Shown: one piece after another, positions 8,769-17,674 of the stretch | How the letters are laid out: the number at the start of each line of letters is the position of its first letter | Position numbering within the stretch: the first letter of the stretch is position 1 | Assembly: GCF_017916275.1 (NCBI RefSeq) | Contig: NZ_JAFMST010000005.1 | Coordinates: 124,001 to 188,000, forward strand | Length of the DNA stretch: 64,000 bases | Direction of reading: 5' to 3' | From: Rubellimicrobium arenae | GTDB taxonomy: Bacteria; Pseudomonadota; Alphaproteobacteria; Rhodobacterales; Rhodobacteraceae | Notes under the pieces: model-generated | The model's input: only the letters and a program-made list of their open reading frames with translations | Database searches by the model: none | What the model was told of the DNA's origin: nothing | Translations under genes and position numbers: made by a program

Positions 8769-10339
8769 GCAGGCTCTCCGGGACGGGACTCGAGCGCCAT
8801 CAGCGCCATGAGCGATTCTTCGGTGGCCTCATGGGCCGGCATCTCGCCGCTGATCCGCCCCTGACGCATGGTCACGATGCGGTCGCTGACCGAGAGGACC
8901 TCGGGCAGTTCGGACGATATCATCATGATCGCGATCCCGCGCGCGGCAAGCTGGACAAGGATCTGATGCACCTCGGCCTTGGCGCCGACGTCGACGCCGC
9001 GCGTGGGCTCGTCCACGATCAGCACCTTGGGGTCGCGGGCCAGCCAGCGGGCGAGGATCACCTTCTGCTGGTTCCCGCCGGACAGGCCGTCGATCGTCTG
9101 CTCGGGCGAGGCCATCCGGATCGACATGGCCTTGCGATACTCGGACAGGGCGGCGACCTCGCGCGCGCCGGACATGAAGCCGAGGCGGCCCGAGTAGAGG
9201 TCCATGGCGGCGATCGAAAAGTTCTGCCGGATCGGCAGCATGGCAAAGATGGCCTGGGCCTTCCGGTCCTCGGGCACGAGCCCGATGCCCAGATCCCGCG
9301 CATCCGCCGGCGAGGCTGGCGCGACGGGAACCCCGTCAAGCAGGATGGCTCCTTCGGCGATCGGGTCGGCTCCGAAGATGGCACGGGCCAGTTCGGTCCG
9401 GCCGGAGCCCACAAGACCCGCCACGCCCAGGATCTCGCCCGCGCGAAGGTCAAGGTCCACCCCGTCCAGGACGATGGCATGCGGCGCGTCGGCGGCGCGG
9501 ACCGTGCGCAGCCCCCGGACGCTGAGCCGCACGGGACCGGCGATGTCCCGGCGGCTGGGGCGGGCGTAAAGCTCGGACGCGGCGCGGCCGACCATCTTCT
9601 CGATGATGCGGGGCACCGGGATGGGGCCGCCTTCGCGCATGAGGTGGCCGGCGAGCCGTCCGTCTCGCAGGACGGTCATCCGGTCGCACATGAGCGAGGC
9701 TTCCTCGAGGCGGTGGGTGACGAACATGATCGCCATCCCTTCGCGCCGCAGGCGTTCCATGATGGAATAAAGGCGCTGCACCTCGGCCTCGGTCAGGGCC
9801 GAGGTAGGCTCGTCCATGATGATGAGCCGCCCGCCGAGCGACAGCGCCCGCGCGATCTCGACGAGTTGCTGCTCGGCGACCGACAGCGCCGAGACCGGCG
9901 TGTCGGGATGGACGGACAGGCCCACCCGGCCCAGGATGGCCAGCGCCTCGCGCCGCATCCGCCGCCAGTCCACGAGCCCCAGCGCCCCGGTCGGAGCCCG
10001 GTTGACGAAGATGTTCTCGGCCACCGTCAGGGTGGGGATGAGGCTCAGCTCCTGGTAGATCGTCACGATCCCGGCGGTTCGGGCCGCGACGGGGTCGGCG
10101 GGCTGGTAGGTCTCTCCGTCGAAGGTGATCCGGCCGGCCGTGGCGGGCTGCGCGCCGGAGAGGATCTTGAGGAGGGTCGATTTCCCCGCGCCGTTCTCGC
10201 CCATGAGCCCCAGGATCTCTCCGGCGCGAACGTCGAGCGACACGTCGTCGAGGGCCACCACCCCGGGGAACCGCTTGGACAGGCCCGAGATCTCGAGAAG
10301 CGGGGGCGGCACGGCCTGGGCCGCGCTGGCGCTGGTCAT
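8765..10339 (-). CDS. Sugar ABC transporter ATP-binding protein (RbsA/MglA family)
   Basis: 524 residues with two tandem nucleotide-binding domains, the hallmark of the carbohydrate CUT2 family. The first has an intact Walker A (GENGAGKSTLL, near 53-63) and Walker B (LIIMDEPTSAL). The second has the degenerate P-loop GLVGSGRTEL normal for this family and an intact LSGGNQQKVILARWL signature with VLIVDEPTRGVDVGAK. It energises monosaccharide import. Upstream, a strong stem-loop (10362-10386) separates it from the binding-protein gene. Confidence 0.93.
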   Translation of the reverse strand: MTSASAAQAVPPPLLEISGLSKRFPGVVALDDVSLDVRAGEILGLMGENGAGKSTLLKILSGAQPATAGRITFDGETYQPADPVAARTAGIVTIYQELSLIPTLTVAENIFVNRAPTGALGLVDWRRMRREALAILGRVGLSVHPDTPVSALSVAEQQLVEIARALSLGGRLIIMDEPTSALTEAEVQRLYSIMERLRREGMAIMFVTHRLEEASLMCDRMTVLRDGRLAGHLMREGGPIPVPRIIEKMVGRAASELYARPSRRDIAGPVRLSVRGLRTVRAADAPHAIVLDGVDLDLRAGEILGVAGLVGSGRTELARAIFGADPIAEGAILLDGVPVAPASPADARDLGIGLVPEDRKAQAIFAMLPIRQNFSIAAMDLYSGRLGFMSGAREVAALSEYRKAMSIRMASPEQTIDGLSGGNQQKVILARWLARDPKVLIVDEPTRGVDVGAKAEVHQILVQLAARGIAIMMISSELPEVLSVSDRIVTMRQGRISGEMPAHEATEESLMALMALESRPGEPA

Positions 10340-10361
10340 AAGCCTCTCCGTGAATGGGGGT

Positions 10362-10386
10362 GGCCGGAGCCGGTCTGGCTCCGGCC
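10362..10386 (-). promoter_or_regulatory. Intercistronic stem-loop after the sugar-binding protein gene
   Basis: Perfect 10-bp inverted repeat GGCCGGAGCC/GGCTCCGGCC with a 5-nt loop, inside the 55-bp gap between the binding-protein stop and the ATPase start. Such hairpins commonly stabilise the upstream message or partly stop transcription, so that the binding protein outnumbers the membrane complex. This role is inferred from position. Confidence 0.6.
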
Positions 10387-10394
10387 GCGTCGGA

Positions 10395-11342
10395 TCAGTT
10401 CGTCTCGCCGATGCGCTCGGCCTTATCGAGGTTGTCGGACCCGATCACGATCGGGGTCAGCAGCACCAGCGACTCCGCAGGTTCGGTGCCATCCTTGGCG
10501 TAAGCCACGGCGATCCGGACCGCGGTGCGCGACTGCTCGCCCGGGAACTGCTCCACCGTGCCGGCCAGGGTGCCGTCCCGGACGGCGACCAGCGCCTCGG
10601 GAAGGGCGTCGAAGCCATAGATCTTCACGTCGGTGAAGCCCCGCGCCGCGCAGGCTTCGATCGCGCCCAGCGCCATGTCGTCGTTCGCGCAGACGATCGC
10701 GTCGGGCTTACCGTTGGCCGCAAGGCCCGCCTCTGTGACGGAAAGGGCTTCGGCGCGGGCGAAGTTCGCCGTTTGCTCGAAGATGATCTGGTACTTGTCG
10801 GACACGGAGTCGAGGACGTTGTGGACGCCCTGGTTCCGGTCGATGGCGGGACCGGCCCCCGGCTGGCCCTGGAGGTGGAAGATCTTGGCGCCGTTCGGGA
10901 AGGCGGCCATGAGCGCCTGGGCCTGCGCCTCACCGCCCTTGACGTTGTCCGCCCCGACATGGGCGAGGATGCCCTCCACCCCGTCGACCCGGCGGTCAAC
11001 GGTGACGACCGGCACCCCCGACTGGATCGCGGCTTCGATGGCGGGCGCCAGGGCGTTCACGTCGAGCGGCGAGATGACGATGGCGTTCACCCCTTGCACC
11101 ACCGCCGCCTCGATGTCGGCCGTCTGCTTGGGCGCGGAGTTCTGGCCGTCCGACTCGATCAGATCCACGCCTTGGGCCTCGGCCTCGACCTTGATCTGGT
11201 TCAGCATGTGAACAAAGAACGGGAATCCGAGGCTGGGCACCGAGCCGAGGATGGTGAGCCGCTCCTGGGCAAAGGCCGCAGGGGCGGAGGCCGTCAGGGC
11301 GCCAAAGGCTACTGACGACAGCAGGAAACTACGTCGATCCAT
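10395..11342 (-). CDS. Periplasmic sugar-binding protein (RbsB-like)
   Basis: 315 residues. The N-terminus MDRRSFLLSSVAFGALTASA ends in AFAQE, an export signal whose RRSFL core resembles a twin-arginine motif. The mature protein has the periplasmic-binding-protein fold pattern of the LacI/ribose family: VPSLGFPFFVHMLNQIKVEA, VVQGVNAIVISPLDVNAL, GVPVVTVDRRV, DAIVCANDDMALGAIEA and YGFDALPEAL. It delivers a monosaccharide to the RbsA/RbsC-type partners downstream. Good Shine-Dalgarno GGAGGAG lies just before the ATG. Substrate unknown. Confidence 0.92.
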   Translation of the reverse strand: MDRRSFLLSSVAFGALTASAPAAFAQERLTILGSVPSLGFPFFVHMLNQIKVEAEAQGVDLIESDGQNSAPKQTADIEAAVVQGVNAIVISPLDVNALAPAIEAAIQSGVPVVTVDRRVDGVEGILAHVGADNVKGGEAQAQALMAAFPNGAKIFHLQGQPGAGPAIDRNQGVHNVLDSVSDKYQIIFEQTANFARAEALSVTEAGLAANGKPDAIVCANDDMALGAIEACAARGFTDVKIYGFDALPEALVAVRDGTLAGTVEQFPGEQSRTAVRIAVAYAKDGTEPAESLVLLTPIVIGSDNLDKAERIGETN

Positions 11343-12048
11343 TCATTCTCCTCCAAGTGGAAGCAGCCGGATCGCGCCATTTCGGCTTATTTCTTGGGCT
11401 GCTAACACGCCTGAGCCTATCGGCCCCCGGGCTTCGGACGCAAGCGTTTCCATGAGGGCCCGACACGGTGCGGCAAGCACCCGGGGGTTTGGCCGAATCC
11501 CCGAATAAGTTGGCGCACGCCGGTCTGCGAGGGTGCCACGGCGAGGTCACCTCTGCCGCAGGCGCCGCCAGATCGGGGGACCCGCGAGGGGGAGGGGACC
11601 CGATGGCCGAGTGAGTCATGCAACTGTGGACAGCCTGTACGACCCATGGACCGGGCAGGTCGCGGCGGATCTCGACCGCTCTGCCGTCCTCGGCCCTAAG
11701 ACACCTGAGGACGATGGGCTGGGCAAGGCGCCGATTTCTGGCACTCGCGCGGCCTGCTGCCTAGAGCAGGGACGCGAACCCGGACCCGGCCAAGGCAATG
11801 GATTGGTGGTGCAAGCCGAGGGATGCGGCATCGCTCCGGTCGTGCGGGCTTGGCCCTATGTGCGTCGCGATCACCCTTGGGGTAGCAGGAACGACCAGAT
11901 GACCCGGATCCTGGCCGCCTCGGGTGCCGAACTCCTGGCGTGCCCGGACAGGTCTGGCCAAGATCAACTCCCGGCTGACCCGAAGACCGGGCTGGCGGCC
12001 TCGCGGGCAGAGAGGCCGAAGGTTCGTGGGGCGGCCATGGGTCGCCGC
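11343..12048. other. Intergenic region without a recognised gene
   Basis: 706 bp between the sugar transporter and the next minus-strand gene. The sugar operon promoter should lie near 11343-11450. Open frames on both strands have no recognisable motifs or ribosome sites. No tRNA or repeat was seen. Confidence 0.5.
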
Positions 12049-12627
12049 TCAGCCAAGCTCGCCTGCCGCGATGGCCGCGAGGATGCGTTCACGCCAGCTT
12101 GTGTCGCGGTCCGGGTGCTCGTTCTCCACGCGGCTGGCCTCCTGAACGAAGTGCTCATAACCCCGGCCAAGTTCGACACCGCGGCGCGTGTGCATGTCGA
12201 TGGCGAAGTCGGGCACCCCGGGGGCGCGGTCGCGGACCACCAGTTCCAGCCGCGCCCAGTTCGTCATGTCGTCCGAGGTGCGATCCTTGGGGCTTTGTGC
12301 AATGAGCCGGACGGCGTGGGCCGCGAACAGGAAGCGATCGCCGAGGGGCCGCGGATAGCGAAGCCGCTGCTGGAACAGGGTTTCCACCAGGATGGGGAGG
12401 GTGGGATGGCCCAGGCCCACGTCCTCCACCGCGATCACGACGAGGCGGGACCAGAGCTTGTCCTCCAGTTCGGCCGAAGTGAGGAACATCTCGTAGGCCA
12501 GGAGCAGCGCCGTATCAACGAGGCTGCGGCGGAGGCTCTTCTGCAGTCCCGAGATGACCTCGTCCGCGGGGAGATCATGGAGGGTCCGGACCTTCTGCCA
12601 GGGATCCGGGGGCAGGCTGACCTTCAT
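12049..12627 (-). CDS. Stand-alone protein resembling the C-terminal region of RarA/MgsA ATPases
   Basis: 192 residues, no signal peptide. The first half contains DEVISGLQKSLRRSLVDTAL and RLVVIAVEDVGLGHP, matching the pattern in RarA/MgsA (xxxAxIKSxRGSDPDAALY... RLVxxAsEDVG) that follows the AAA+ motor. Here the motor itself is absent: there is no Walker A or B. In RarA this region mediates tetramerisation and SSB/DNA contacts at stalled forks. Whether this small protein does anything similar is unknown. It lies 120 bp after the molybdenum subunit gene on the same strand, possibly as the last gene of that run. A remnant of a larger ancestor is possible, but the frame is clean. Confidence 0.7.
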   Translation of the reverse strand: MKVSLPPDPWQKVRTLHDLPADEVISGLQKSLRRSLVDTALLLAYEMFLTSAELEDKLWSRLVVIAVEDVGLGHPTLPILVETLFQQRLRYPRPLGDRFLFAAHAVRLIAQSPKDRTSDDMTNWARLELVVRDRAPGVPDFAIDMHTRRGVELGRGYEHFVQEASRVENEHPDRDTSWRERILAAIAAGELG

Positions 12628-12747
12628 TCTGGGCTCCAGGTTCGGGGCGGTCCCGTTCGCGATCGGGACCGTGCGGCCCCGGGCGCAGGTTGGAGCCGTT
12701 CGGCCCGGAGCCGCAAGGGTCCTCGTCGAAGGCGCGACCGCGATGGA

Positions 12748-15012
12748 TCAGGTTGCGATCAGCCTGTCGATGGTGATGGGCAGGTTGCGGTGGCGCTGGC
12801 CGGTGGCGTGGAAAATGGCGTTCGCGATCGCTGCCGCGGTGCTGATGATGCCGATCTCGCCCACGCCCTTGGCGCCAAGGGGCGTGACCTCAGGGTCCGG
12901 CTCGTCCACGAAGATGACCTCGATGTCGTGCACGTCGGCGTTCACCGGGATGTGGTACTCGGCCAGATTGTGGTTCATCCAGCGGCCCAGGATCGGGTCG
13001 CCCATCGTCTCCTCGTGCAGCGCCATCCCCATGCCCATGACGACGCCGCCCAGGATCTGGCTGCGGGCGGTCTTGGGATTGATGATCCGGCCGGCCGCGA
13101 CCGCGTTCACGATCCGGGTGACCCTGACCTGGCCCAAGTCCTCGTCCACGCGCACTTCGGCGAAGACGGCGCTGTGCACGTTGCGCGACTTGGTCATCTG
13201 GCTGATCCGGTCGCCCAGACCCGGCTTGGCGGTGGCCTCCTCCTCGATGACGTCAAGCCCTGAGGCCGCCATCGCATCGGCAAAGCTGACCGCCTTCGAC
13301 GGGTCGCTCCGGAGGATCATGTAGCCGTCCGTCAGGGTCACGTCCTCGAGGGAACGCGCGTCGCCCAGCGGCTTTCCCTCGACCTTGGCCGCGGCGGCCA
13401 GGAGCTTGGCCCCGACTGCCTGGCAGGCCAGTTGCACCGCCGCGCCGGCCGAGGCCGCCGCCCGGGAGCCGCCTTCGACCTGGGAATGCGGCAGGTCGCT
13501 GTCGCCGATCCTGACGGTGATGCGCTCGGGCCGCAGGCCCAGGGTGTCGGCGGCGACCAGCGCCAGGACGGTGTAGGTCCCCGTCCCGATGTCCGAGGTG
13601 GCGCTTGCCACCTCGAGCCGTCCATCCGCCGTCAGCCTGGCCCGCGCGCTCGTTTCGACGAACTCGGCGTTCCAGAGGCCGGTGGCCATGCCCCATCCGA
13701 TCAGCTCGCGGCCCTCCCTCATGGACCTCGGCTCGGGCGAGCGGCGGTCCCAGCCGAAGGCGGCCGCGCCCTCGCGGTAAGCCTCGCGAAGCGCCTTGCT
13801 GGTGAAGGGGGTCCGGTACATCGCGTCGATGTCGGAATAGTTGATCATCCGGAACTCGAGCGGATCGACCCCGGCCTTGTAGGCCAGCTCGTCCATCGCG
13901 ATCTCGAAGATGGTCATGCCGGTCGCCGCGCCCGGGGCACGCATGTCGGCGGACGTGTAGGTATCGCGTGGGGCGATCGAGTATTCGCCCTTCATGTTGG
14001 GGCTGTCGTAGTTGATCATGCCCCAGATCACGACGTCCTCCATGTTGTCCTCGAAGCGCGAGGTGGAGGTGGTCGCATCGCCCAGGATGGCCGTGAGCTT
14101 GCCCGTGGGCTCCGCGCCCAGCTTGACGGTGTAGACCGCTTCGGGCCGGTGGGCGTGGGTGAACATCTGCTGGCGGGTCATCACCACCCGGACCGACCGC
14201 TGCATGTGCTTGGCCGCCATCACCGCGAGGTAGACCTGATACTGGGGCCGGAGCCCGGACCCGAACGCCCCGCCGACATAGGCGTTCACCACCCGCAGCT
14301 CCTTCTTGGAGAAGCCGAAGATGTTGCAAAGGTAGCTTTGCACGCCTTGGGAGCCCTGGTTCTTGTCGTAGACGGTCAGCGTGCCGTCCCCGTGCCAGTC
14401 GACCGTGGTGGCGTGCATCTCCATGGGATTGTGGTGCTCGACGGCGAGGTGATACCGCGCCTCGTGCCGCAGCTCCGCCTTGTCGAAGGCGGCGTCGGCG
14501 TCCCCGTGGTTCTTGGGCTCGTGGTACGAGTTGCGCTTCTTCGACGGCAGGAACTTCTCGGCCAGCGAGGCTTCGAAGTCGATGTTGTGGGGCGCGGCCT
14601 CGTAGGACACGTCGATCAGGCTTGCCGCAAAGCGGGCCGCCTCGAAGGTTTCGGCCAGCACAAGGGCGACCGGCTGGCCGCTGAACTGGATCTCCTCGCT
14701 TTCCAGCGGGCGAAACGGGTCCCCGGGGATGCTGAGCTCGTCCTTGTAGTTGCGGTCGAGCCAGGGCGTGTGGGGACGGTTCCGGTGCGTCAGCACCTCG
14801 ACGACGCCGGGCACGCTGCGCGCGGCCGTCTCGTCGATCCCGGTGATCCGCCCGCGCGCGATGCGGCCCGACACGATCACGCCGTGAAGGAGGCCCGCGG
14901 CGGGGTATTCGGCGGCGTACTGCGCCTGGCCCGTGACCTTGGCCTCGCCGTCGACGCGGTTCAGTGGCGTGCCGATGCCGACCCTGATCGGCTCGTGGCG
15001 GGTGTCGGGCAT
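12748..15012 (-). CDS. paoC: Molybdopterin-binding subunit of a PaoABC-type aldehyde oxidoreductase
   Basis: 754 residues, typical for the xanthine-dehydrogenase family large subunit of PaoC type. It carries the cofactor-binding blocks GGAFGSG, ADMRAPGAATG and GVGEIGIISTAAAIANA; the glutamate of GVGE is the catalytic base of the family. It hydroxylates an aldehyde or related substrate at the molybdenum centre and passes electrons to the Fe-S and FAD subunits. It begins 15 bp after the FAD subunit gene. No Tat signal is seen here. Cofactor insertion would need a PaoD/XdhC chaperone, which is not in the window. Confidence 0.9.
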   Translation of the reverse strand: MPDTRHEPIRVGIGTPLNRVDGEAKVTGQAQYAAEYPAAGLLHGVIVSGRIARGRITGIDETAARSVPGVVEVLTHRNRPHTPWLDRNYKDELSIPGDPFRPLESEEIQFSGQPVALVLAETFEAARFAASLIDVSYEAAPHNIDFEASLAEKFLPSKKRNSYHEPKNHGDADAAFDKAELRHEARYHLAVEHHNPMEMHATTVDWHGDGTLTVYDKNQGSQGVQSYLCNIFGFSKKELRVVNAYVGGAFGSGLRPQYQVYLAVMAAKHMQRSVRVVMTRQQMFTHAHRPEAVYTVKLGAEPTGKLTAILGDATTSTSRFEDNMEDVVIWGMINYDSPNMKGEYSIAPRDTYTSADMRAPGAATGMTIFEIAMDELAYKAGVDPLEFRMINYSDIDAMYRTPFTSKALREAYREGAAAFGWDRRSPEPRSMREGRELIGWGMATGLWNAEFVETSARARLTADGRLEVASATSDIGTGTYTVLALVAADTLGLRPERITVRIGDSDLPHSQVEGGSRAAASAGAAVQLACQAVGAKLLAAAAKVEGKPLGDARSLEDVTLTDGYMILRSDPSKAVSFADAMAASGLDVIEEEATAKPGLGDRISQMTKSRNVHSAVFAEVRVDEDLGQVRVTRIVNAVAAGRIINPKTARSQILGGVVMGMGMALHEETMGDPILGRWMNHNLAEYHIPVNADVHDIEVIFVDEPDPEVTPLGAKGVGEIGIISTAAAIANAIFHATGQRHRNLPITIDRLIAT

Positions 15013-15027
15013 GGTGTCCGCTCCTTC

Positions 15028-16041
15028 TCAGGCGAGGCGCTTGTCGGTCTGGGACTGGGGCGTGCCGGCAGCGGCCTGCTCCAGCGCGCGGGGAATGGCC
15101 TTGCGGGCCATCGGGATCTTGAAGTCGTTGGCCCCGTGGCCGCGGGCGCCGTCCAGGAGCACCTCGGTCGCGGCGTCGAAGGCCGCGCGATCGGGCGCCC
15201 GGCCGACCAGGACCTCCTCGGCCTCCAGGCGTCGCCACGGCTTGTGGGCAACCCCGCCCAGCGCGATGCGGGCCTCGGCGATGCGTCCGTCCTCGATCCG
15301 CATGGCCACTGCCACCGACACGAGGGCAAAGGCGTAGGACAGGCGGTCGCGGAGCTTCAGATAGGTGAAGTTCTGCGTGAACCGCTCGGCCGGGAGGTCG
15401 ATGGCGGTGACCAGCTCGCCGGGCTTCAGCGTGTTGTCGCGCCAGGGCTCCTCGCCGGGCAGGCGGTGATAGTCGGCGAACGGGATCACGCGCTCCCCGT
15501 CGGACCCGGTGACCCGGACCTCGGCCTGCAGGGCGGCGAGCGCCACGGCCATGTCCGAGGGGTGGGTGGCGATGCAATGAGGGCTCGTGCCCAGGATGGC
15601 GTGGATCCGGTTCACGCCGCCGATGGCGCCGCAGCCCTGGCCGGGGTTGCGCTTGTTGCAGGGCGTGGCCACGTCGTAGAAGTAGTAGCAGCGCGTCCGC
15701 TGGTTGATGTTGCCCCCGTTGGTGGCGGCATTGCGAAGCTGCGCGGTCGCGCCCGCCAGGATCGCCGAGGAGAGCAGGGGATAGCGCTCCTGCACCCGGC
15801 TGTCGTAGGCCGTCTCGCTGTTGGTCACGAGGGCGCCGAGCCGGAGCCCCCCTGACTCGGTCTCGCCGATCTCCGCCAGCGGCAGGCGACCGATGTCCAC
15901 GACGCGGGTCGGCCGGGCCACGTTCTCCTTGAGCAGGTCGACGAGGTTGGTGCCTCCCGCAAGATAGGTCGCCTGCTCGGCGGCCCCTTCCCGGACCGCG
16001 TCCGAAACCTCGGTCGGCCGGGCGTAGTCGAAGCGGATCAT
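15028..16041 (-). CDS. paoB: FAD-binding subunit of PaoABC-type aldehyde oxidoreductase with extra Fe-S cluster motif
   Basis: 337 residues. FAD contacts are visible in AGGTNLVDLLKE and in ATNGGNINQRTRCYYFYD. The cysteine set TRCYYFYD...PCNKRNPGQGCGAI...HCIATHPSDMA matches the additional [4Fe-4S] site that distinguishes PaoB from ordinary xanthine-dehydrogenase FAD subunits. Electrons leave the enzyme here, usually to oxygen (giving H2O2) or an artificial acceptor. It overlaps the Fe-S subunit gene by 4 bp. The assignment to the PaoB branch is confident because of the cysteine pattern. Confidence 0.92.
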   Translation of the reverse strand: MIRFDYARPTEVSDAVREGAAEQATYLAGGTNLVDLLKENVARPTRVVDIGRLPLAEIGETESGGLRLGALVTNSETAYDSRVQERYPLLSSAILAGATAQLRNAATNGGNINQRTRCYYFYDVATPCNKRNPGQGCGAIGGVNRIHAILGTSPHCIATHPSDMAVALAALQAEVRVTGSDGERVIPFADYHRLPGEEPWRDNTLKPGELVTAIDLPAERFTQNFTYLKLRDRLSYAFALVSVAVAMRIEDGRIAEARIALGGVAHKPWRRLEAEEVLVGRAPDRAAFDAATEVLLDGARGHGANDFKIPMARKAIPRALEQAAAGTPQSQTDKRLA

Positions 16042-16574
16042 TCCCGGTCCTCCGTTCCCAGCACCTCGAGGATCGCGTCCGCGATGTTGGTGTAGGCCCC
16101 GCAGCGGCAGAGGTTGCCGCTCATCTGCTCGCGCACGTCATCGCGCGTGCGCGCATGCCCTTCGGCGATCAACCCCACGCCCGAACAGATCTGGCCGGGC
16201 GTGCAGTAGCCGCACTGGAAGGCGTCGTGCTCCAGGAACGCCGCCTGCAGGGGGTGGAGGTTCCCCGGCTGCCCCAGCCCCTCGATCGTCGTGATCTCGG
16301 ACCCGTCCAGCGTCACCGCGAGCTTGAGGCAGGAGTTCATCCGGCGTCCGTCGATCAGCACCGTGCAGGCCCCGCACTGGCCGTGGTCGCAGCCCTTCTT
16401 GCTCCCCGTGAGGTGCAGCCGTTCGCGCAGCAGGTCGAGGAGCGTCACCCAGGGCTCGACGGCCAGCCGATGCTCCTGCCCGTTGATGGTGAGCGTGACC
16501 GGCACGGTGCCGATGGCCGAGGACGCGACCTCTCGGCCGGGGTCGTTCGCAAGGGACAGGGCGGCCTCGCTCAT
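16038..16574 (-). CDS. paoA: [2Fe-2S] subunit of PaoABC-type aldehyde oxidoreductase
   Basis: 178 residues from the ATG at 16574. The plant-type cluster ligands GCDHGQCGACTVLIDGRRMN and the second cluster CGYCTPGQICSG...GNLCRCGAY are complete. This start overlaps the stop of the catalase gene (ATGA), which favours it over a longer in-frame reading that would run deep into the catalase gene. E. coli PaoA has a Tat signal; none is evident here (MSEAALSLANDPGREVASSA), so this enzyme may be cytoplasmic. It relays electrons from the Mo centre to FAD. Confidence 0.92.
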   Translation of the reverse strand: MSEAALSLANDPGREVASSAIGTVPVTLTINGQEHRLAVEPWVTLLDLLRERLHLTGSKKGCDHGQCGACTVLIDGRRMNSCLKLAVTLDGSEITTIEGLGQPGNLHPLQAAFLEHDAFQCGYCTPGQICSGVGLIAEGHARTRDDVREQMSGNLCRCGAYTNIADAILEVLGTEDRE

Positions 16575-17653
16575 GCCGGGATCTCCTCGATGCTGGCGGT
16601 GTCGGCGGGGGCGATGCCGTTCGCGCGGTGGCGGATGTCGGACAGCGCCCGGTAGACCTGCAGCCGCCCCCGCATGACGGACCCGAGTGGCCGGTGCGCG
16701 GCCAGGCTGTGGGCGGGGCGGAAGGTCATCACCTCGTCGAAGTAGCGGACCCGGTCGTCCCCGTAGGCGTCCTGGCGCGGCAGGGTGATCGTGGCGATGG
16801 TCCGGTACTGGCTGTCCGCGCTGGGCCATTCGACCGAGGCATCCTCGATGGGCTGGGTCTTGGCATCGGCCCAAAGCTGCGCGCGCAGTTCGAACACGGC
16901 ATCATACGCCCGGAAGAAGGCGACGGTGGCGGTGCGGAACCCGTCCTCGTCCTGATGGGGGTTGAGCCGCCACGGCTTCAGCCGGTCCTGGTGGACCGAG
17001 GACGGGAAGGCGGCGACCTTGGCCACGTAATCGCCCCAGCGCAGGGGGGCCTGGCTGAAATACGCGTTGCAGATCGGATGATCGTAGGGATGGCCAAGGA
17101 ACTCGGCCAGGGCGCTCGACGTCCCGACCGCGTTCAGCGCCCGGTTCAGGTTTCGCGCCAGCGACGATACCGCGCTTTTCGCCCCTTCGGGCAACCCCGC
17201 GGAGCCGCCGATCACGGTCCCGTCCCGCAGGAACCCCTTGGCCGTGCCGGACGGGAACGTGGCCCCGGTGGCCAGCACGAAGTCCTGCGTCGGCGCGTCG
17301 TGCCCGGGCAGCCGCTCGCCTTCGGCCCCGAACACCTTGATGGACATGCCCCGGTGGGTGGACACCCGGTCGCCCAGCGTCTCGCCCGGGCCTTGGGCAA
17401 AGCGCACGGCCACCGGGTAGGTGCCCCCCCGGGCGAAGAGCCCCTGGGCGAGTTCCATCGGCAGGTCGTCGGGTACCTTCATCTCGCCGATCACGCAGGC
17501 GGTGCTCTTGGCGTGGCTGGCGCGGACGGCATGATGCTCGCGCGCTTCGACCGTCCCGGCCTGCGCGGTCATCCCGGCGATGATGCCATCGATGGTCTTC
17601 TGCTCGTCAGGCTCGGGGCGCTCGATGTCGGGCGAGTAGCGCAGATAGGCCAT
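16571..17653 (-). CDS. Catalase-family haem protein
   Basis: 360 residues, shorter than classical catalases (about 480). The catalytic-histidine region is recognisable in SHAKSTACVIGEMKV (compare VHAKGxGAxGxFEV), followed by YPVAVRFAQGPGE and RGMSIKVFG with the distal-side arginine and glycine pattern. Near the C-terminus a tyrosine in RGRLQVYRALSDIRHRANG could be the proximal haem ligand. Small catalase relatives of this kind act as peroxidases or peroxide-dependent enzymes. Its stop overlaps the start of the Fe-S subunit of the molybdenum oxidase (ATGA), so peroxide removal is translationally coupled to an enzyme that can make peroxide. Exact activity is not certain. Confidence 0.85.
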   Translation of the reverse strand: MAYLRYSPDIERPEPDEQKTIDGIIAGMTAQAGTVEAREHHAVRASHAKSTACVIGEMKVPDDLPMELAQGLFARGGTYPVAVRFAQGPGETLGDRVSTHRGMSIKVFGAEGERLPGHDAPTQDFVLATGATFPSGTAKGFLRDGTVIGGSAGLPEGAKSAVSSLARNLNRALNAVGTSSALAEFLGHPYDHPICNAYFSQAPLRWGDYVAKVAAFPSSVHQDRLKPWRLNPHQDEDGFRTATVAFFRAYDAVFELRAQLWADAKTQPIEDASVEWPSADSQYRTIATITLPRQDAYGDDRVRYFDEVMTFRPAHSLAAHRPLGSVMRGRLQVYRALSDIRHRANGIAPADTASIEEIPA

Positions 17654-17674
17654 GCAGCCCTCCTGGGGTGGCGG

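Noticed and set aside
13432-15855. 807-codon open frame on the plus strand
   Set aside because: It is antisense to the molybdopterin and FAD subunits, which align with family motifs throughout. Shadow frame.
16038-16874. Longer version of the Fe-S subunit gene
   Set aside because: The extra N-terminus is catalase sequence read in the wrong frame. The ATG at 16574 overlaps the catalase stop (ATGA) and starts at the family boundary.
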